56,531 bases of DNA from an uncultured bacterium. GTDB taxonomy: Bacteria > Verrucomicrobiota > Kiritimatiellia > RFP12 > UBA1067. Under the pieces are notes generated by a model that was given only the letters and a program-made list of their open reading frames with translations, searched no databases and was not told where the DNA came from. The stretch is from the NCBI GenBank assembly GCA_902801025.1, contig CADCGZ010000020.1:1-56531 (forward strand), written 5' to 3'. The translations under genes and the position numbers were made by a program. Within the stretch, counting starts at the first letter, position 1, and each line of letters begins with the position of its first letter. Positions 7,697 through 16,502 of this stretch are shown piece after piece.

Positions 7697-9847
7697 ATGA
7701 GAAGCAAGATTGTCGCTGTTTGCGCCGTTGCTGCAGGCGCATTGACGGGAATGGGAGATGAGGCGAACACCTCGACTAACGCGGTGGCCGACTTGGGCAC
7801 GGTCGTTGTCGAGGGGTCGGCCCTCTCAAAGTATCGGCCCGAGACTGTGGAAGGCGCGACCTTCACCGGCCTTGCGCCCGAAAAGTCGCCGACAGTCGTC
7901 GACACGCTGACGGAAGACTTCATCCGCGAGCACAACCCGACTGACCTCCACGACCTCCTCCGCTACGTTCCCGGCATCGAGACTGGCGGCAAGTCGCTTC
8001 TCGTCCGCCAGCCGGGAACGTTCCAGATACGCGGCATGGGCGGCACCGAGCCCGCTTTCGACGGCGTCGTGCCGATCGGGCTCGGCGCGGGGCTTTTCAT
8101 GGACCCGTTCCTCATGGAGCGCGTCGAGATCGTGAAGGGCCCGATCGGCTCGCTTTCAGGCGGCGCGGGGTCGCAGCAGAACAACTCGGGCGCGGGCGGT
8201 TCGATCAACATGTACTTGAAGGGCGCGAATTTCCGCGGCGACGATGTCAACTTCCAGGAGAACACTTCCGTCGGCCGCAACACGTGGCGCCAGCGCGGCA
8301 TGATCGACGCGAACGAGATCTATGGCGACGACAAGTTTGCCGTCCGAGCGATCGGCGCGTTCGACGTCTTTTCGCCGGCCTATCTTGGCGGGGGCTCGCA
8401 GAAGGGCGCCGACCCGCGGCAGTCCTACACGATTGCGCCGTCGTTCGCGTGGCGTCCCGTCGAGAACGTGACGATCGGGCTCAAGTCGATGTTCCAGAAG
8501 ACCGACCAGCCGAGCTACATCGGCGTTCCCGTCTGGCACGGCCGCCCTGGCGGCGGCTACAGCTGGTACGAGTCCTCGTGCCGCAAGGGCGACCGCTCGA
8601 AATACGACTCGATGTACCTGAATCCCTACGTCGACTGGCAGGTCACAGACGACTGGCTTCTCAAGTTCGGCGGCGCGTTCATGTTCTCCGACTGGGAGCA
8701 GAGGACGCGCGAGCCGTACATGGCGAACGCCGAACTCGCCAACTTCTACAAGACCGGCGAGTGGACGAGCGGCGAGAAGTACATGACGTCGGGCTTTTCC
8801 GAGTCCGACCGTATAAGCCGCAGCTACAACCTCTACGCGCGCTCGGTCTACACAAAGGAGGAGCTGCCGTGGGGCTTCAGGAACACGCTCGTCGTGCAGC
8901 CCGACTTCTGGTATCGCGAGTCGACAAGCGGCTTCGGCGCGCCTGTCACGCGCTACGGCGCGACGCTCCAGGACTCGCTCGGCTGGGGCTGGGTGACGCT
9001 CCTTGGCGGTCTGCGTTACGACTACTTCACGGAGAATCCTCAGACGACTACCGCGTCGAACGGCACGACCACGCACTACCAGCGCGCAAACGAGTTCGCG
9101 TTTTCGCCGCGCGGCGGTCTTACGGTCCAGCCCCTCGACTGGCTCGTATTCTTCGGCAACCTTTCCCAGACGCGCACTCCGACGCTCGGCTACCGTGACG
9201 CCGACGGCAACAGGCCGACCGACCCGTGGACGGCGACGCAGATGGAAGGCGGCTTCCGCGTCCGCCCCGTCGAGAAGCTCTGGTTCTCGGCCTCGGTCTA
9301 TCGGATTGACCAGCGCAACACTCCTGTAGCCGAGACGATCAACAATGACACGTACTACTATTTCGAGGGCAAGAGCAACTCGCGCGGCGTTGAACTTTCG
9401 CTCGCGGGCGACATCACCGAGAACTGGACGGTCCTCGCGATGTACGCGTACAACCGCTACGAGAACCGCAGCGCGACGGGAACGGCGCCTTCGGTCTTCC
9501 GCCGCAACCCCAACCATACGTTCTCTCTCAACACTTCCTACCGGTTCGACTGCTGCGACCTTTTGCGCGACGTCGTCATCGGCGGCGGCTATCGCTTTCG
9601 TTCCAAGAGTTTCGCCACATTCCGCGGCAGCTTTGTAGACGACAACATCTACTTCGCCCACAGCCACGTCTTCGACGTCACCGTGTCCGTCCCGTTCTCG
9701 AAGTTCGGCGGCTCAAAGGACTGGACGCTCACGCTTGGCGTGCGCAACCTCTTCGGTGAGAAGTACTTCGAGTCGGCGCGCCACTTCTACGAGTGCCTCG
9801 TCGGCGAGCCGCGCACATTCGAAATCGGCATCCGCGGCAAGTTCTGA
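7697..9847 (+). CDS. TonB-dependent outer-membrane receptor
   Basis: 716-residue outer-membrane transporter for a siderophore, cofactor or sugar. A short signal peptide (about residues 1-20) precedes the plug domain, with DLHDLLRYVPGIETGG, QIRGMGGTEPAFDG and VEIVKGPIGSLSGGAG. The rest is a beta-barrel with many aromatic strand ends, finishing in the terminal Phe of FEIGIRGKF. No Shine-Dalgarno is at a usual distance (AGAGG ends one base before ATG), but later Met codons would lose the signal peptide. A clear terminator follows at 9873-9899. Upstream lies a large palindrome. Substrate is not determinable; plug and barrel resemble FhuA/FecA-type receptors. Confidence 0.9.
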   Translation: MRSKIVAVCAVAAGALTGMGDEANTSTNAVADLGTVVVEGSALSKYRPETVEGATFTGLAPEKSPTVVDTLTEDFIREHNPTDLHDLLRYVPGIETGGKSLLVRQPGTFQIRGMGGTEPAFDGVVPIGLGAGLFMDPFLMERVEIVKGPIGSLSGGAGSQQNNSGAGGSINMYLKGANFRGDDVNFQENTSVGRNTWRQRGMIDANEIYGDDKFAVRAIGAFDVFSPAYLGGGSQKGADPRQSYTIAPSFAWRPVENVTIGLKSMFQKTDQPSYIGVPVWHGRPGGGYSWYESSCRKGDRSKYDSMYLNPYVDWQVTDDWLLKFGGAFMFSDWEQRTREPYMANAELANFYKTGEWTSGEKYMTSGFSESDRISRSYNLYARSVYTKEELPWGFRNTLVVQPDFWYRESTSGFGAPVTRYGATLQDSLGWGWVTLLGGLRYDYFTENPQTTTASNGTTTHYQRANEFAFSPRGGLTVQPLDWLVFFGNLSQTRTPTLGYRDADGNRPTDPWTATQMEGGFRVRPVEKLWFSASVYRIDQRNTPVAETINNDTYYYFEGKSNSRGVELSLAGDITENWTVLAMYAYNRYENRSATGTAPSVFRRNPNHTFSLNTSYRFDCCDLLRDVVIGGGYRFRSKSFATFRGSFVDDNIYFAHSHVFDVTVSVPFSKFGGSKDWTLTLGVRNLFGEKYFESARHFYECLVGEPRTFEIGIRGKF

Positions 9848-9872
9848 TCCGCACATCGCTTTCAGGTGGAGA

Positions 9873-9899
9873 GCGCGGCGGAAACGCCGCGCCCTTTTT
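9873..9899 (+). terminator. Rho-independent terminator after TonB receptor gene
   Basis: Perfect 8-bp stem GCGCGGCG / CGCCGCGC with a GAAA tetraloop, followed by CC and five T. The promoter of the next gene begins directly after it. Confidence 0.9.
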
Positions 9900-9906
9900 G
9901 TGAATA

Positions 9907-9915
9907 TGGTATAAT
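9907..9915 (+). promoter_or_regulatory. Extended -10 promoter TGGTATAAT
   Basis: TATAAT at 9910-9915 with upstream TGG. Predicted start near 9922; AAGGAG at 9923-9928 then serves ATG 9936, giving a very short leader. Confidence 0.7.
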
Positions 9916-9935
9916 CTACGCAAAGGAGCAAAGCA

Positions 9936-12830
9936 ATGGTCGACTACAATGCGCTGAAGAAGAAGTTTCCGACAAAGGATCCCCAGAAGAAAAAGAAGAT
10001 TGCAGCCATCAAGGCGATAAAGCGCGAGTATGCCGCCAAGCGTGCTGCCCTCGGCGGCGGCGCTCCGACTCTCAAGAAGGGCGTCGTCTTCTACGCAGTC
10101 GTAATCCTCGGGCTTATGATCCTCGGCTCGCTCATCCTCTCCGTCACCGGCAAGGGCGGACCGAAGGAAATTTCCCGCGCGCAGATCCTCGTCAGGAAGT
10201 CGATAGACTCGGTCGCCGTCGCGCTCGGCCGCTACCGCTACCATGTCGGCAACTATCCTTCGACCGAGGAAGGCCTCGAGTCGCTCGCGGCGATTACGCC
10301 GCGGAAGAAGGGCTGGAACGGCCCCTACATCAACCATGTCGTGAAAGACCCGTGGGGGCACGACTACGTATACGTCAACAACGGCGAGAACGAATACCCG
10401 ACGCTCTACTCTAAGGGCCCCGACGGCAAGGCGGGAACGACCGACGACGTCCTTCCCGACCGCGCGCTCTACGACGCTCCTTTCAAAGACACTTCTTGGA
10501 CGAAGGGCTGGATGCCGTATTACCTGCGTGGCTATGTGCTCGCTCCCGACAAGCGCACGAAGTCCGCGATCGAGGAAGAGGTCAAGGCCGTGCTCGCGGC
10601 AGAGCAAGGACCTGCGGAGGGCGAGTTTGTCCTGCACGACGGCTGGGAGTTCTCGCGCGACCAGAAGGAATGGAAGTCCGTCCGCGTTCCGCACGACTGG
10701 GCGATCTCCGGACCATTTGACATAAATCTCGACGGCCATACCGGCAAGCTTCCCTGGAAGGGCGTCGGATACTACCGCCGCACGCTTGAGTTGCCGCCTG
10801 ACGCGGCTGGCAAGTTCGTCGCGCTACGCTTCGGCGGCGTGATGGCGAGCCCCGACGTGTTCCTCAATGGCGAGAGGGTCGGTGGCTGGGACTATGGCTA
10901 CATGTCGTTTGAGGTCGACATATCCACGAAACTGAAGTTCGGCGAGAAGAACGAGCTTCTCGTTAAGGCCGACACGACGAAGATGAGGAGAAGCCGCTGG
11001 TACCCTGGCGCTGGCATCTACCGCGACGTCAAGCTCGTCATCGAGGACGCAGAGGACCGCGCGATCTGGGGCTCGGTCAAGATCACGACGCCCGAGATCA
11101 CGCCCGAACGCGCAAAGGTGCGCGTCGAATACCTCACGCCTGTGAGCGAGAGCCCGATTGTCAACGAGTTCGAGGTAGAGCGTCCCGTCCTCTGGGATGT
11201 CACGAACCCGAAGCTCTACGAGACGACGATCTGCGGCAAGAAGTACCGCTATGGCATCCGTACGGCCGAGTTCACCGCGAACGACGGCTTCCACCTGAAC
11301 GGGCGCCGCGTGCAGCTCAAGGGCGTGAACCTCCATTCCGACCTCGGGCCGCTCGGCATGGCGTTCGACAAGGGCGCGATGCGCCGCCAGCTCGAACTGA
11401 TGAAAGACATGGGCGTCAACGCTCTCAGGACATCTCACAATGCGCCTGCGGAGGATGTGCTCGACCTCTGCGACGAGATGGGCATCGTCGTGTGGGACGA
11501 GTGCTTCGACAAGTGGGAGGGAACGGCGGGGATTGCGCCGTTTGTTCCGCCGGAGGATCTTGTCTCGCGCAACCTAAAGCAGTTTGTGCGCCGCGACCGC
11601 AACCACCCGTGCGTCGTCGCCTGGTCGATCGGGAATGAAATCCCGCCGCGTCGCGAGGACAACCCGGCGGGAGTGTACGAGGAGCGCTGCAAGTTCTTCC
11701 GCGAAGTCGTCCTTTCCGAAGACACCACGCGTCCCGTCGGCATCGGCTGCTGCCATACGAACTCCGCGGACCGCGGCGATTACGCCGCGCTTGACTTGAC
11801 AGGGTGGAACTACAATTCGCGCTACATGCCGATGCGCGAGAAATACCCGGAGAAGCCCATTGTCTACACCGAGTCCGCCTCGGCCTTCTCGAGCTGGGGC
11901 TATTTCCCCGATGCCCCTTCGTCCAATCCCACGAACTACGACCCGAAGACAGTCGTCGACATCGATTCCTACGATCACTGCTCCGCAAGTTGGTCGGACA
12001 TCCCCGACATGGAGTTTGCGAGGATGGAGCAGGATAGGTTCGTTGCAGGCGAGTTCGTCTGGACGGGAATCGACTACCTCGGCGAGCCGACGCCGAACCC
12101 GAACTTGTGCAGGAGTTCCTTCTTCGGGATCTGCGACCTCTGCGCGATGCCGAAGGACCGCTACTGGCTCTACCGCTCGTATTGGAACGACAGGAAGGAC
12201 ACAATCCATCTCCTGCCGCACTGGAACTGGGACGGGCGCGAGGGCGAAAAAGTGACGGTCATGTGCTACACGAGCGGCGACGAGGCGGAGCTCTTCGTCA
12301 ACGGGGAGAGCGCGGGCCGCAGGAAGAAGGTCAAGGATGCCGGCTCCATTGTCAAAAAGGGCGATCCGAACTACTACAAGGTGACGGAGCGCTATCGCCT
12401 CGTCTGGGAAGTTCCATACGAGCCGGGCGAAATCAAGGTCATAGCGTTCAGGAACGGACGCCCCATCGGCGAGGACTTCCGCAAGACGGCATACAAGGCG
12501 GCGGCGGTGAAGCTTACGCCAGAGCAGACCGAGCTCGCGGACGGCGAACTCGGCTTCGTGAAGGTCGAGCTCGAGGACGAGGACGGGACTGTCCTGCCTC
12601 TTGCGAAGGACCGCGTGAACTTCAAGCTCGAGGGCCCTGGCGAGATCGTCGCCGTCGGCAACGGCTCGCACAACGGGCTTGATTCGTTCACGGACACCTC
12701 TTCGCATCCGCTCTACTACGGGCGCGCGCTCGTAATCGTCCGTAGGACGGGCGGCTCGGGCCTTCCGCTCAAGCTCACGGCGTCGGCGCCGTCGGTGAGA
12801 TCTGCGGTCGTGACCTTCAGCCGCAAGTAG
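9936..12830 (+). CDS. Membrane-anchored T2SSG (pseudopilin-like) domain fused to GH2 glycosidase
   Basis: 964 residues. Residues 1-46 are basic and cytoplasmic; 49-70 are a membrane helix; 80-172 match the GspG/T2SSG globular domain (NYPSTEEGLESL, WNGPYINHVVKDPWGHDY, YSKGPDGKAGTTDD); 173-228 are a linker; about 229 onward is glycoside hydrolase family 2, with sugar-binding jelly roll, short Ig-like part and TIM barrel. The acid/base is Glu568 in WSIGNE and the nucleophile Glu646 in VYTES. There is no prepilin-peptidase site and no Glu5, so it is not a normal pseudopilin. Substrate is probably a beta-galactoside or beta-glucuronide. The frame is open throughout, and AAGGAG precedes the start. 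A TadC-like gene follows. Confidence 0.88.
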   Translation: MVDYNALKKKFPTKDPQKKKKIAAIKAIKREYAAKRAALGGGAPTLKKGVVFYAVVILGLMILGSLILSVTGKGGPKEISRAQILVRKSIDSVAVALGRYRYHVGNYPSTEEGLESLAAITPRKKGWNGPYINHVVKDPWGHDYVYVNNGENEYPTLYSKGPDGKAGTTDDVLPDRALYDAPFKDTSWTKGWMPYYLRGYVLAPDKRTKSAIEEEVKAVLAAEQGPAEGEFVLHDGWEFSRDQKEWKSVRVPHDWAISGPFDINLDGHTGKLPWKGVGYYRRTLELPPDAAGKFVALRFGGVMASPDVFLNGERVGGWDYGYMSFEVDISTKLKFGEKNELLVKADTTKMRRSRWYPGAGIYRDVKLVIEDAEDRAIWGSVKITTPEITPERAKVRVEYLTPVSESPIVNEFEVERPVLWDVTNPKLYETTICGKKYRYGIRTAEFTANDGFHLNGRRVQLKGVNLHSDLGPLGMAFDKGAMRRQLELMKDMGVNALRTSHNAPAEDVLDLCDEMGIVVWDECFDKWEGTAGIAPFVPPEDLVSRNLKQFVRRDRNHPCVVAWSIGNEIPPRREDNPAGVYEERCKFFREVVLSEDTTRPVGIGCCHTNSADRGDYAALDLTGWNYNSRYMPMREKYPEKPIVYTESASAFSSWGYFPDAPSSNPTNYDPKTVVDIDSYDHCSASWSDIPDMEFARMEQDRFVAGEFVWTGIDYLGEPTPNPNLCRSSFFGICDLCAMPKDRYWLYRSYWNDRKDTIHLLPHWNWDGREGEKVTVMCYTSGDEAELFVNGESAGRRKKVKDAGSIVKKGDPNYYKVTERYRLVWEVPYEPGEIKVIAFRNGRPIGEDFRKTAYKAAAVKLTPEQTELADGELGFVKVELEDEDGTVLPLAKDRVNFKLEGPGEIVAVGNGSHNGLDSFTDTSSHPLYYGRALVIVRRTGGSGLPLKLTASAPSVRSAVVTFSRK

Positions 12831-12838
12831 GGCATTTA

Positions 12839-12847
12839 TGGTATAAT
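12839..12847 (+). promoter_or_regulatory. Extended -10 promoter TGGTATAAT
   Basis: TATAAT at 12842-12847 preceded by TGG, immediately after the GH2 fusion gene stop. Predicted start near 12854, giving a leader of about 44 nt for the TadC-FHA-PEGA-TlyA cluster. Confidence 0.7.
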
Positions 12848-12897
12848 ACAAAAAACGCGTTTCTGCATCGTCGCGGGGCGCGTTGGAGCAAGTCGAC

Positions 12898-13815
12898 ATG
12901 GAATCGGTCTTCAGCATGGCGGCGATAACGTTCTGGGCGCTCTGCGCGGCCGGAATAGCGTGGTACGCCTCAGAGGTCGCGAAGGACGTGACCTACGTCA
13001 CGCTTGCCGACGGTCGCCGCCAGGAGCGGTCGATACCGATGGTGTTCAAGATGCTTCTTCCTTTCGTGGGGAACCTCGACAGGCTCGTCTCTCGCCCAAT
13101 GTTCGCAAAGCAGGTCGAGACGGCTGACTGGATGCTTGTAGCAGCGGGGTTTGAGGGGCTTCTCTCGGGTCGCGAGTTCGTGGCGCTCAAGATCCTCTGT
13201 CCGATAGTCCTCGGCGCGGCGTGGACCATTCTAATCGCGCTTCTCGGCGCGGCGCTTCCCGACTCTCCGTTTTCGTCGGGTTTCGTGCCGATAGCTCTCC
13301 TCGGCATCGCGCTTTTCTACCTCCAGCCGATGATGTGGCTCAGGGGCGCGCTCAAGAAGCGCCATCTCGCGATAATGAAGGCACTGCCGTTCGTCCTCGA
13401 CATCCTCACGCTCTCCGTCGAGGCCGGAATGGACTTCATAAGCGCGCTCCAGCGCAACTGCCAGTCGCGTAAGCTCGACGCGCTCAACGAGGAGCTTCTC
13501 CGCATGACGAAGGAGATCCAGGTCGGCTCGTCCCGCAAGGAGGCGCTCAGGAACATGGCCGAACGCGTCCGCCAGAGCGACTTGAGGTCGGTCGCGTTCG
13601 CGCTCATCCAGGCCGACGAGCTGGGCGTGTCGATAGGCGCGATATTGCGCATACAGTCCGAGCAGCTGCGAAGCCGCCGCTTTGACCGCGCCGAGAAGCT
13701 GGCCCACGAGGCGCCGACGAAGATGCTCGGGCCTCTGATGCTCTGCATTTTCCCCGCAGTGTTCATAATCCTGCTCGGGCCAGTCCTGTCGCAGGCGATG
13801 AAGGGGATGCTGTAA
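12898..13815 (+). CDS. TadC/GspF-like secretion inner-membrane protein
   Basis: Inner-membrane T2SSF-domain protein of the TadC type, about 305 residues, expected to form the platform of a Tad/type II-like pilus or secretion machine together with an ATPase not encoded here. Helices lie at the N-terminus (MAAITFWALCAAGIAWYA), mid-protein (LKILCPIVLGAAWTILIALL, VPIALLGIALFYL) and C-terminus (MLCIFPAVFIILLGPVLSQ). The T2SSF core is ALPFVLDILTLSVEAGMDF...VRQSDLRSVAFALIQADELGVSIG. I start at ATG 12898 (GGAG 9 nt upstream) rather than TTG 12883. The FHA gene follows after 18 bp. Confidence 0.85.
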   Translation: MESVFSMAAITFWALCAAGIAWYASEVAKDVTYVTLADGRRQERSIPMVFKMLLPFVGNLDRLVSRPMFAKQVETADWMLVAAGFEGLLSGREFVALKILCPIVLGAAWTILIALLGAALPDSPFSSGFVPIALLGIALFYLQPMMWLRGALKKRHLAIMKALPFVLDILTLSVEAGMDFISALQRNCQSRKLDALNEELLRMTKEIQVGSSRKEALRNMAERVRQSDLRSVAFALIQADELGVSIGAILRIQSEQLRSRRFDRAEKLAHEAPTKMLGPLMLCIFPAVFIILLGPVLSQAMKGML

Positions 13816-13833
13816 AAAGAGGAAAGGCAAGAA

Positions 13834-15204
13834 ATGGCGAAACGTCCAGAACTGCTGATAACGTCAGGGCCCATGACCGGCACGCGATTCGAGGTCGGCG
13901 CCGGCGGCGTGCGCCTCGGCCGCTCGTCCTCTAACGACGTGTGCATACCCGACGAGGAGCTTTCCCGCAACCACTGCCTCTTCGAGCAGTCTGGCGAGGC
14001 GGGCATCCGCGTAACGGACCTCGCGAGCGCGAACGGCACGTTCGTCAACGGCGAGCAGCTTGGCTCCGATTCCCGCGAACTCGTGGCTGGCGACGCGATG
14101 GAGGTCGGCTCGACCGCAATCAGCGTCGTCGGCGAGGAGCCGCCTCCCGCGCAACGCCATGCCACGCCTGTCGCCAGGGGCGCGTCGATAGACCTCGGCC
14201 TCGGCAAGGTCCCGGCCGCCGCGTCGCAGGGCAAGGCCCGGCCTTCCGCGAGGAAGCCGGACGGCCCTCCCCGCGCGATGCTGGCCAATGTCCTGTGGAT
14301 CGTCGCCGCGCTGATCGTGGCGGTCGCGATAGCCGTCGTCCTCTGCGCCCCGCGCGACTCCGAAAAGCCCGTCGTCGCCCCTGTCGCGGAAGAGAAGCCC
14401 GAAAAGAAGCTCATCTCGCTCTGCTACGAGAAGATCGAGGCCGACGCCTCCCGCGTGTTCAGCTACAGGATGGACGTCGACAAGTCCGGCGTCCTCCATG
14501 TCGCGTTCGACGACGTGCCCGGAGAGAACCGCCACGTCGACAAGAAGGCCAAGCTCTCCGAAAAGGCGATGAAGAGGATTCTCGAGGTGCTCGACAGGCC
14601 TGGTTTCGCCGCGCTCGACGACGAATACACGGGGTCCAGCGTCGAGGACGAGAACGCGCTCAAGAGCTTCAGGATCCGCGTTGTCCGCTGGAACAGCATA
14701 AAGGACGTCCTTGTCGAGAACACCCAGGAGCCCGACGCGTTCCGCGAGGTGCGGGAGGCGCTCGAGGCGTTCTCGAGGAACGAACTCGGCATCTGGGCGG
14801 TGCAGTATTCGAAGGAGAAGCTGATCGAGCTCAGCGAGGAGAGCGCGAAGGTGGGCGACACCAAGTGGGAGGACCGCGAAGTCGAGTACGGCAACCTCAG
14901 CGCTTCCATAAAGGCCTACAAGGACGCGCTCTTCTACCTCGAGACGATCAATCCGAAGCCCGAGAGCTTCACGACCGTTAAGGAACGGCTCGCCCGTTCC
15001 GAGGCGGAGCTCAAGCAGCGCTACGAGGACCAGCGCTTCCTCGTCGACAAGGCGATCAACCTCGGCGACTGGGAGGTTGCGCAGTCAGAGCTCAAGATAC
15101 TGTGCGAGCTCGTCCCCGAGAGGGACGATCCGCGCCATGCCGAGGCCAATGCGCGGCTTGTCGACGTCGAAAACCGCATGAAGAAGGCGAGGGGTGGAAA
15201 ATGA
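13834..15204 (+). CDS. FHA-domain membrane protein
   Basis: 456 residues. The N-terminal FHA domain (about 5-100) has the phosphothreonine-binding residues in GRSSSND, SRNHCLF and NGTFVNG. A Pro/Ala-rich linker leads to one membrane helix (151-171). The C-terminal part is alpha/beta and, from about 330, helical and TPR-like (KDALFYLETINPKPESFTTV). So phosphopeptide recognition faces the cytoplasm and a larger domain faces the periplasm. It is coupled to the PEGA gene by an ATGA overlap and lies downstream of TadC. FHA proteins often regulate secretion machines in response to Ser/Thr kinases; that role here is inference. Confidence 0.85.
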   Translation: MAKRPELLITSGPMTGTRFEVGAGGVRLGRSSSNDVCIPDEELSRNHCLFEQSGEAGIRVTDLASANGTFVNGEQLGSDSRELVAGDAMEVGSTAISVVGEEPPPAQRHATPVARGASIDLGLGKVPAAASQGKARPSARKPDGPPRAMLANVLWIVAALIVAVAIAVVLCAPRDSEKPVVAPVAEEKPEKKLISLCYEKIEADASRVFSYRMDVDKSGVLHVAFDDVPGENRHVDKKAKLSEKAMKRILEVLDRPGFAALDDEYTGSSVEDENALKSFRIRVVRWNSIKDVLVENTQEPDAFREVREALEAFSRNELGIWAVQYSKEKLIELSEESAKVGDTKWEDREVEYGNLSASIKAYKDALFYLETINPKPESFTTVKERLARSEAELKQRYEDQRFLVDKAINLGDWEVAQSELKILCELVPERDDPRHAEANARLVDVENRMKKARGGK

Positions 15205-16502
15205 GGGGAATCATTCTTTCGATTGCGCTCGCCGCGTTCGCCGCCTTCGCAGAGGAGTCCAAGGCGATACGCTGCGACTTCACGAGCCAGCCCGAGGGCG
15301 CGACCGTCGTGGTGGACGGGATGGTGCGCGGCGTCACGCCGCTCACGCTCTACGATCTCGCCCCGGGGCCTCGCCACGTCAGGTTCGAGCTGGCGAACTA
15401 CGAAGGCGTCGACGAGTTCATGTTCCTCCGCGAGGGAGGATCCGTAAGCAAGAACGCAGTGCTGAGCCCCGTGAAGGGGATACTGCTCCTTGTAACCGAG
15501 CCAGCGGGCTGCGACATTTCCCTTGACGGCGTTTCGTATGGCAAGACGCCTCGGCTCATAACGTCTCTCGACGCGAAAGACGCGTACCGGCTTCTCGTGC
15601 AGAAGCCCGGCTACCAGCCGCGCACCGTCGAGGTGAAGTTCAACGGGCGCACTCCGCTCGTGAAGAACGAGTCGCTTGTCATCGATTCCGGCATAATCGA
15701 GGTGACGAGCGAACCCGCCGGCGCCGAGGTGACGGTGAACGGGCAGCCGCGCGGTCTCACGCCCACGAAGGTCGAGGGTGTCCCAAAGGGACGCGCGACC
15801 GTCGGAATCAAGAAAAAGGGGTTTGAAGACGAATCGCGCGAGCTCTCGATCGTCGCCGGCGAGAGCCAGACGCTTTTCGTCAAGCTCAACGGGCTTCCCG
15901 GCACGATGTCGCTTTCGTCCATTCCCGACGGCGCGAGGTTCTACGTCAACGACAGGCCCGAGGGCAAGGGGCCGATATCGCTTACGGGGCTCAAGCCGGG
16001 CTCTTACACGATCCGCGTCGAGAAGGAGGGCTTCGCGACGTCGACCAAGACGGTCTCGCTAGAGAACGGCGGTGCGATCGTCGAAGAGTTCCGACTCGAC
16101 AACGTGATGGGTCGTATCGAGGTGAGGACAATTCCCTCTGGCGTCGACATCCTTCTTGACGGCAGTCGCGTCGGCATGACAAAGTCCAATGGCGACGACG
16201 GCGCCGCGAGCGAGGTGTTCACTATAGAGAACGTGCGCGAGGGCGAGCACACGCTCGTCCTCAGGTGCGAGGGCTACGCGGACGTGACCAGGCATCCCGT
16301 CGTCGAGAACCTCAAGACCCAGACGGTCAACGCTCGGCTAAAGCGCGTGTTCACGCCGAACGTCGAGATCACGACCGACAGCGGCGTCCACCGCGGCGTC
16401 TTGATTTCCAACACGGCGAACGGCGTCGAGGTCGAGGTTTCGCTCGGCATCAACCGCACGTTCCCGCACAGCGAGGTCAGGAAGCTCGAGTTCATCAAGT
16501 AG
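15201..16502 (+). CDS. Exported protein with five PEGA repeats
   Basis: 433 residues: signal peptide (1-17, ending AAFAAFAEE) and five consecutive PEGA domains of about 70 residues each, recognisable by PEGATVVVDGMVRGVTP, PAGCDISLDGVSYGKTP, PAGAEVTVNGQPRGLTP, PDGARFYVNDRPEGKGP and PSGVDILLDGSRVG. PEGA domains are small beta-sandwiches found in surface-layer and cell-envelope proteins. The last 60 residues (TPNVEITTDSGVHRGVLI...) are a separate tail. The start is set by ATGA overlap with the FHA gene. It probably works with the FHA/TadC products in the envelope. Confidence 0.88.
   Translation: MRGIILSIALAAFAAFAEESKAIRCDFTSQPEGATVVVDGMVRGVTPLTLYDLAPGPRHVRFELANYEGVDEFMFLREGGSVSKNAVLSPVKGILLLVTEPAGCDISLDGVSYGKTPRLITSLDAKDAYRLLVQKPGYQPRTVEVKFNGRTPLVKNESLVIDSGIIEVTSEPAGAEVTVNGQPRGLTPTKVEGVPKGRATVGIKKKGFEDESRELSIVAGESQTLFVKLNGLPGTMSLSSIPDGARFYVNDRPEGKGPISLTGLKPGSYTIRVEKEGFATSTKTVSLENGGAIVEEFRLDNVMGRIEVRTIPSGVDILLDGSRVGMTKSNGDDGAASEVFTIENVREGEHTLVLRCEGYADVTRHPVVENLKTQTVNARLKRVFTPNVEITTDSGVHRGVLISNTANGVEVEVSLGINRTFPHSEVRKLEFIK

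Noticed and set aside
8156..9667. Long minus-strand open frame opposite the TonB receptor gene
   Set aside because: Arg/Val/Ala-rich low-complexity translation and exact mirroring of a well-supported receptor gene mark it as a shadow frame of GC-rich DNA. The same applies to other long antisense frames.
9936..10600. Separate pseudopilin gene ending before a GH2 gene
   Set aside because: No stop codon and no credible internal ribosome-binding site plus start between the domains; the linker is continuous coding sequence.
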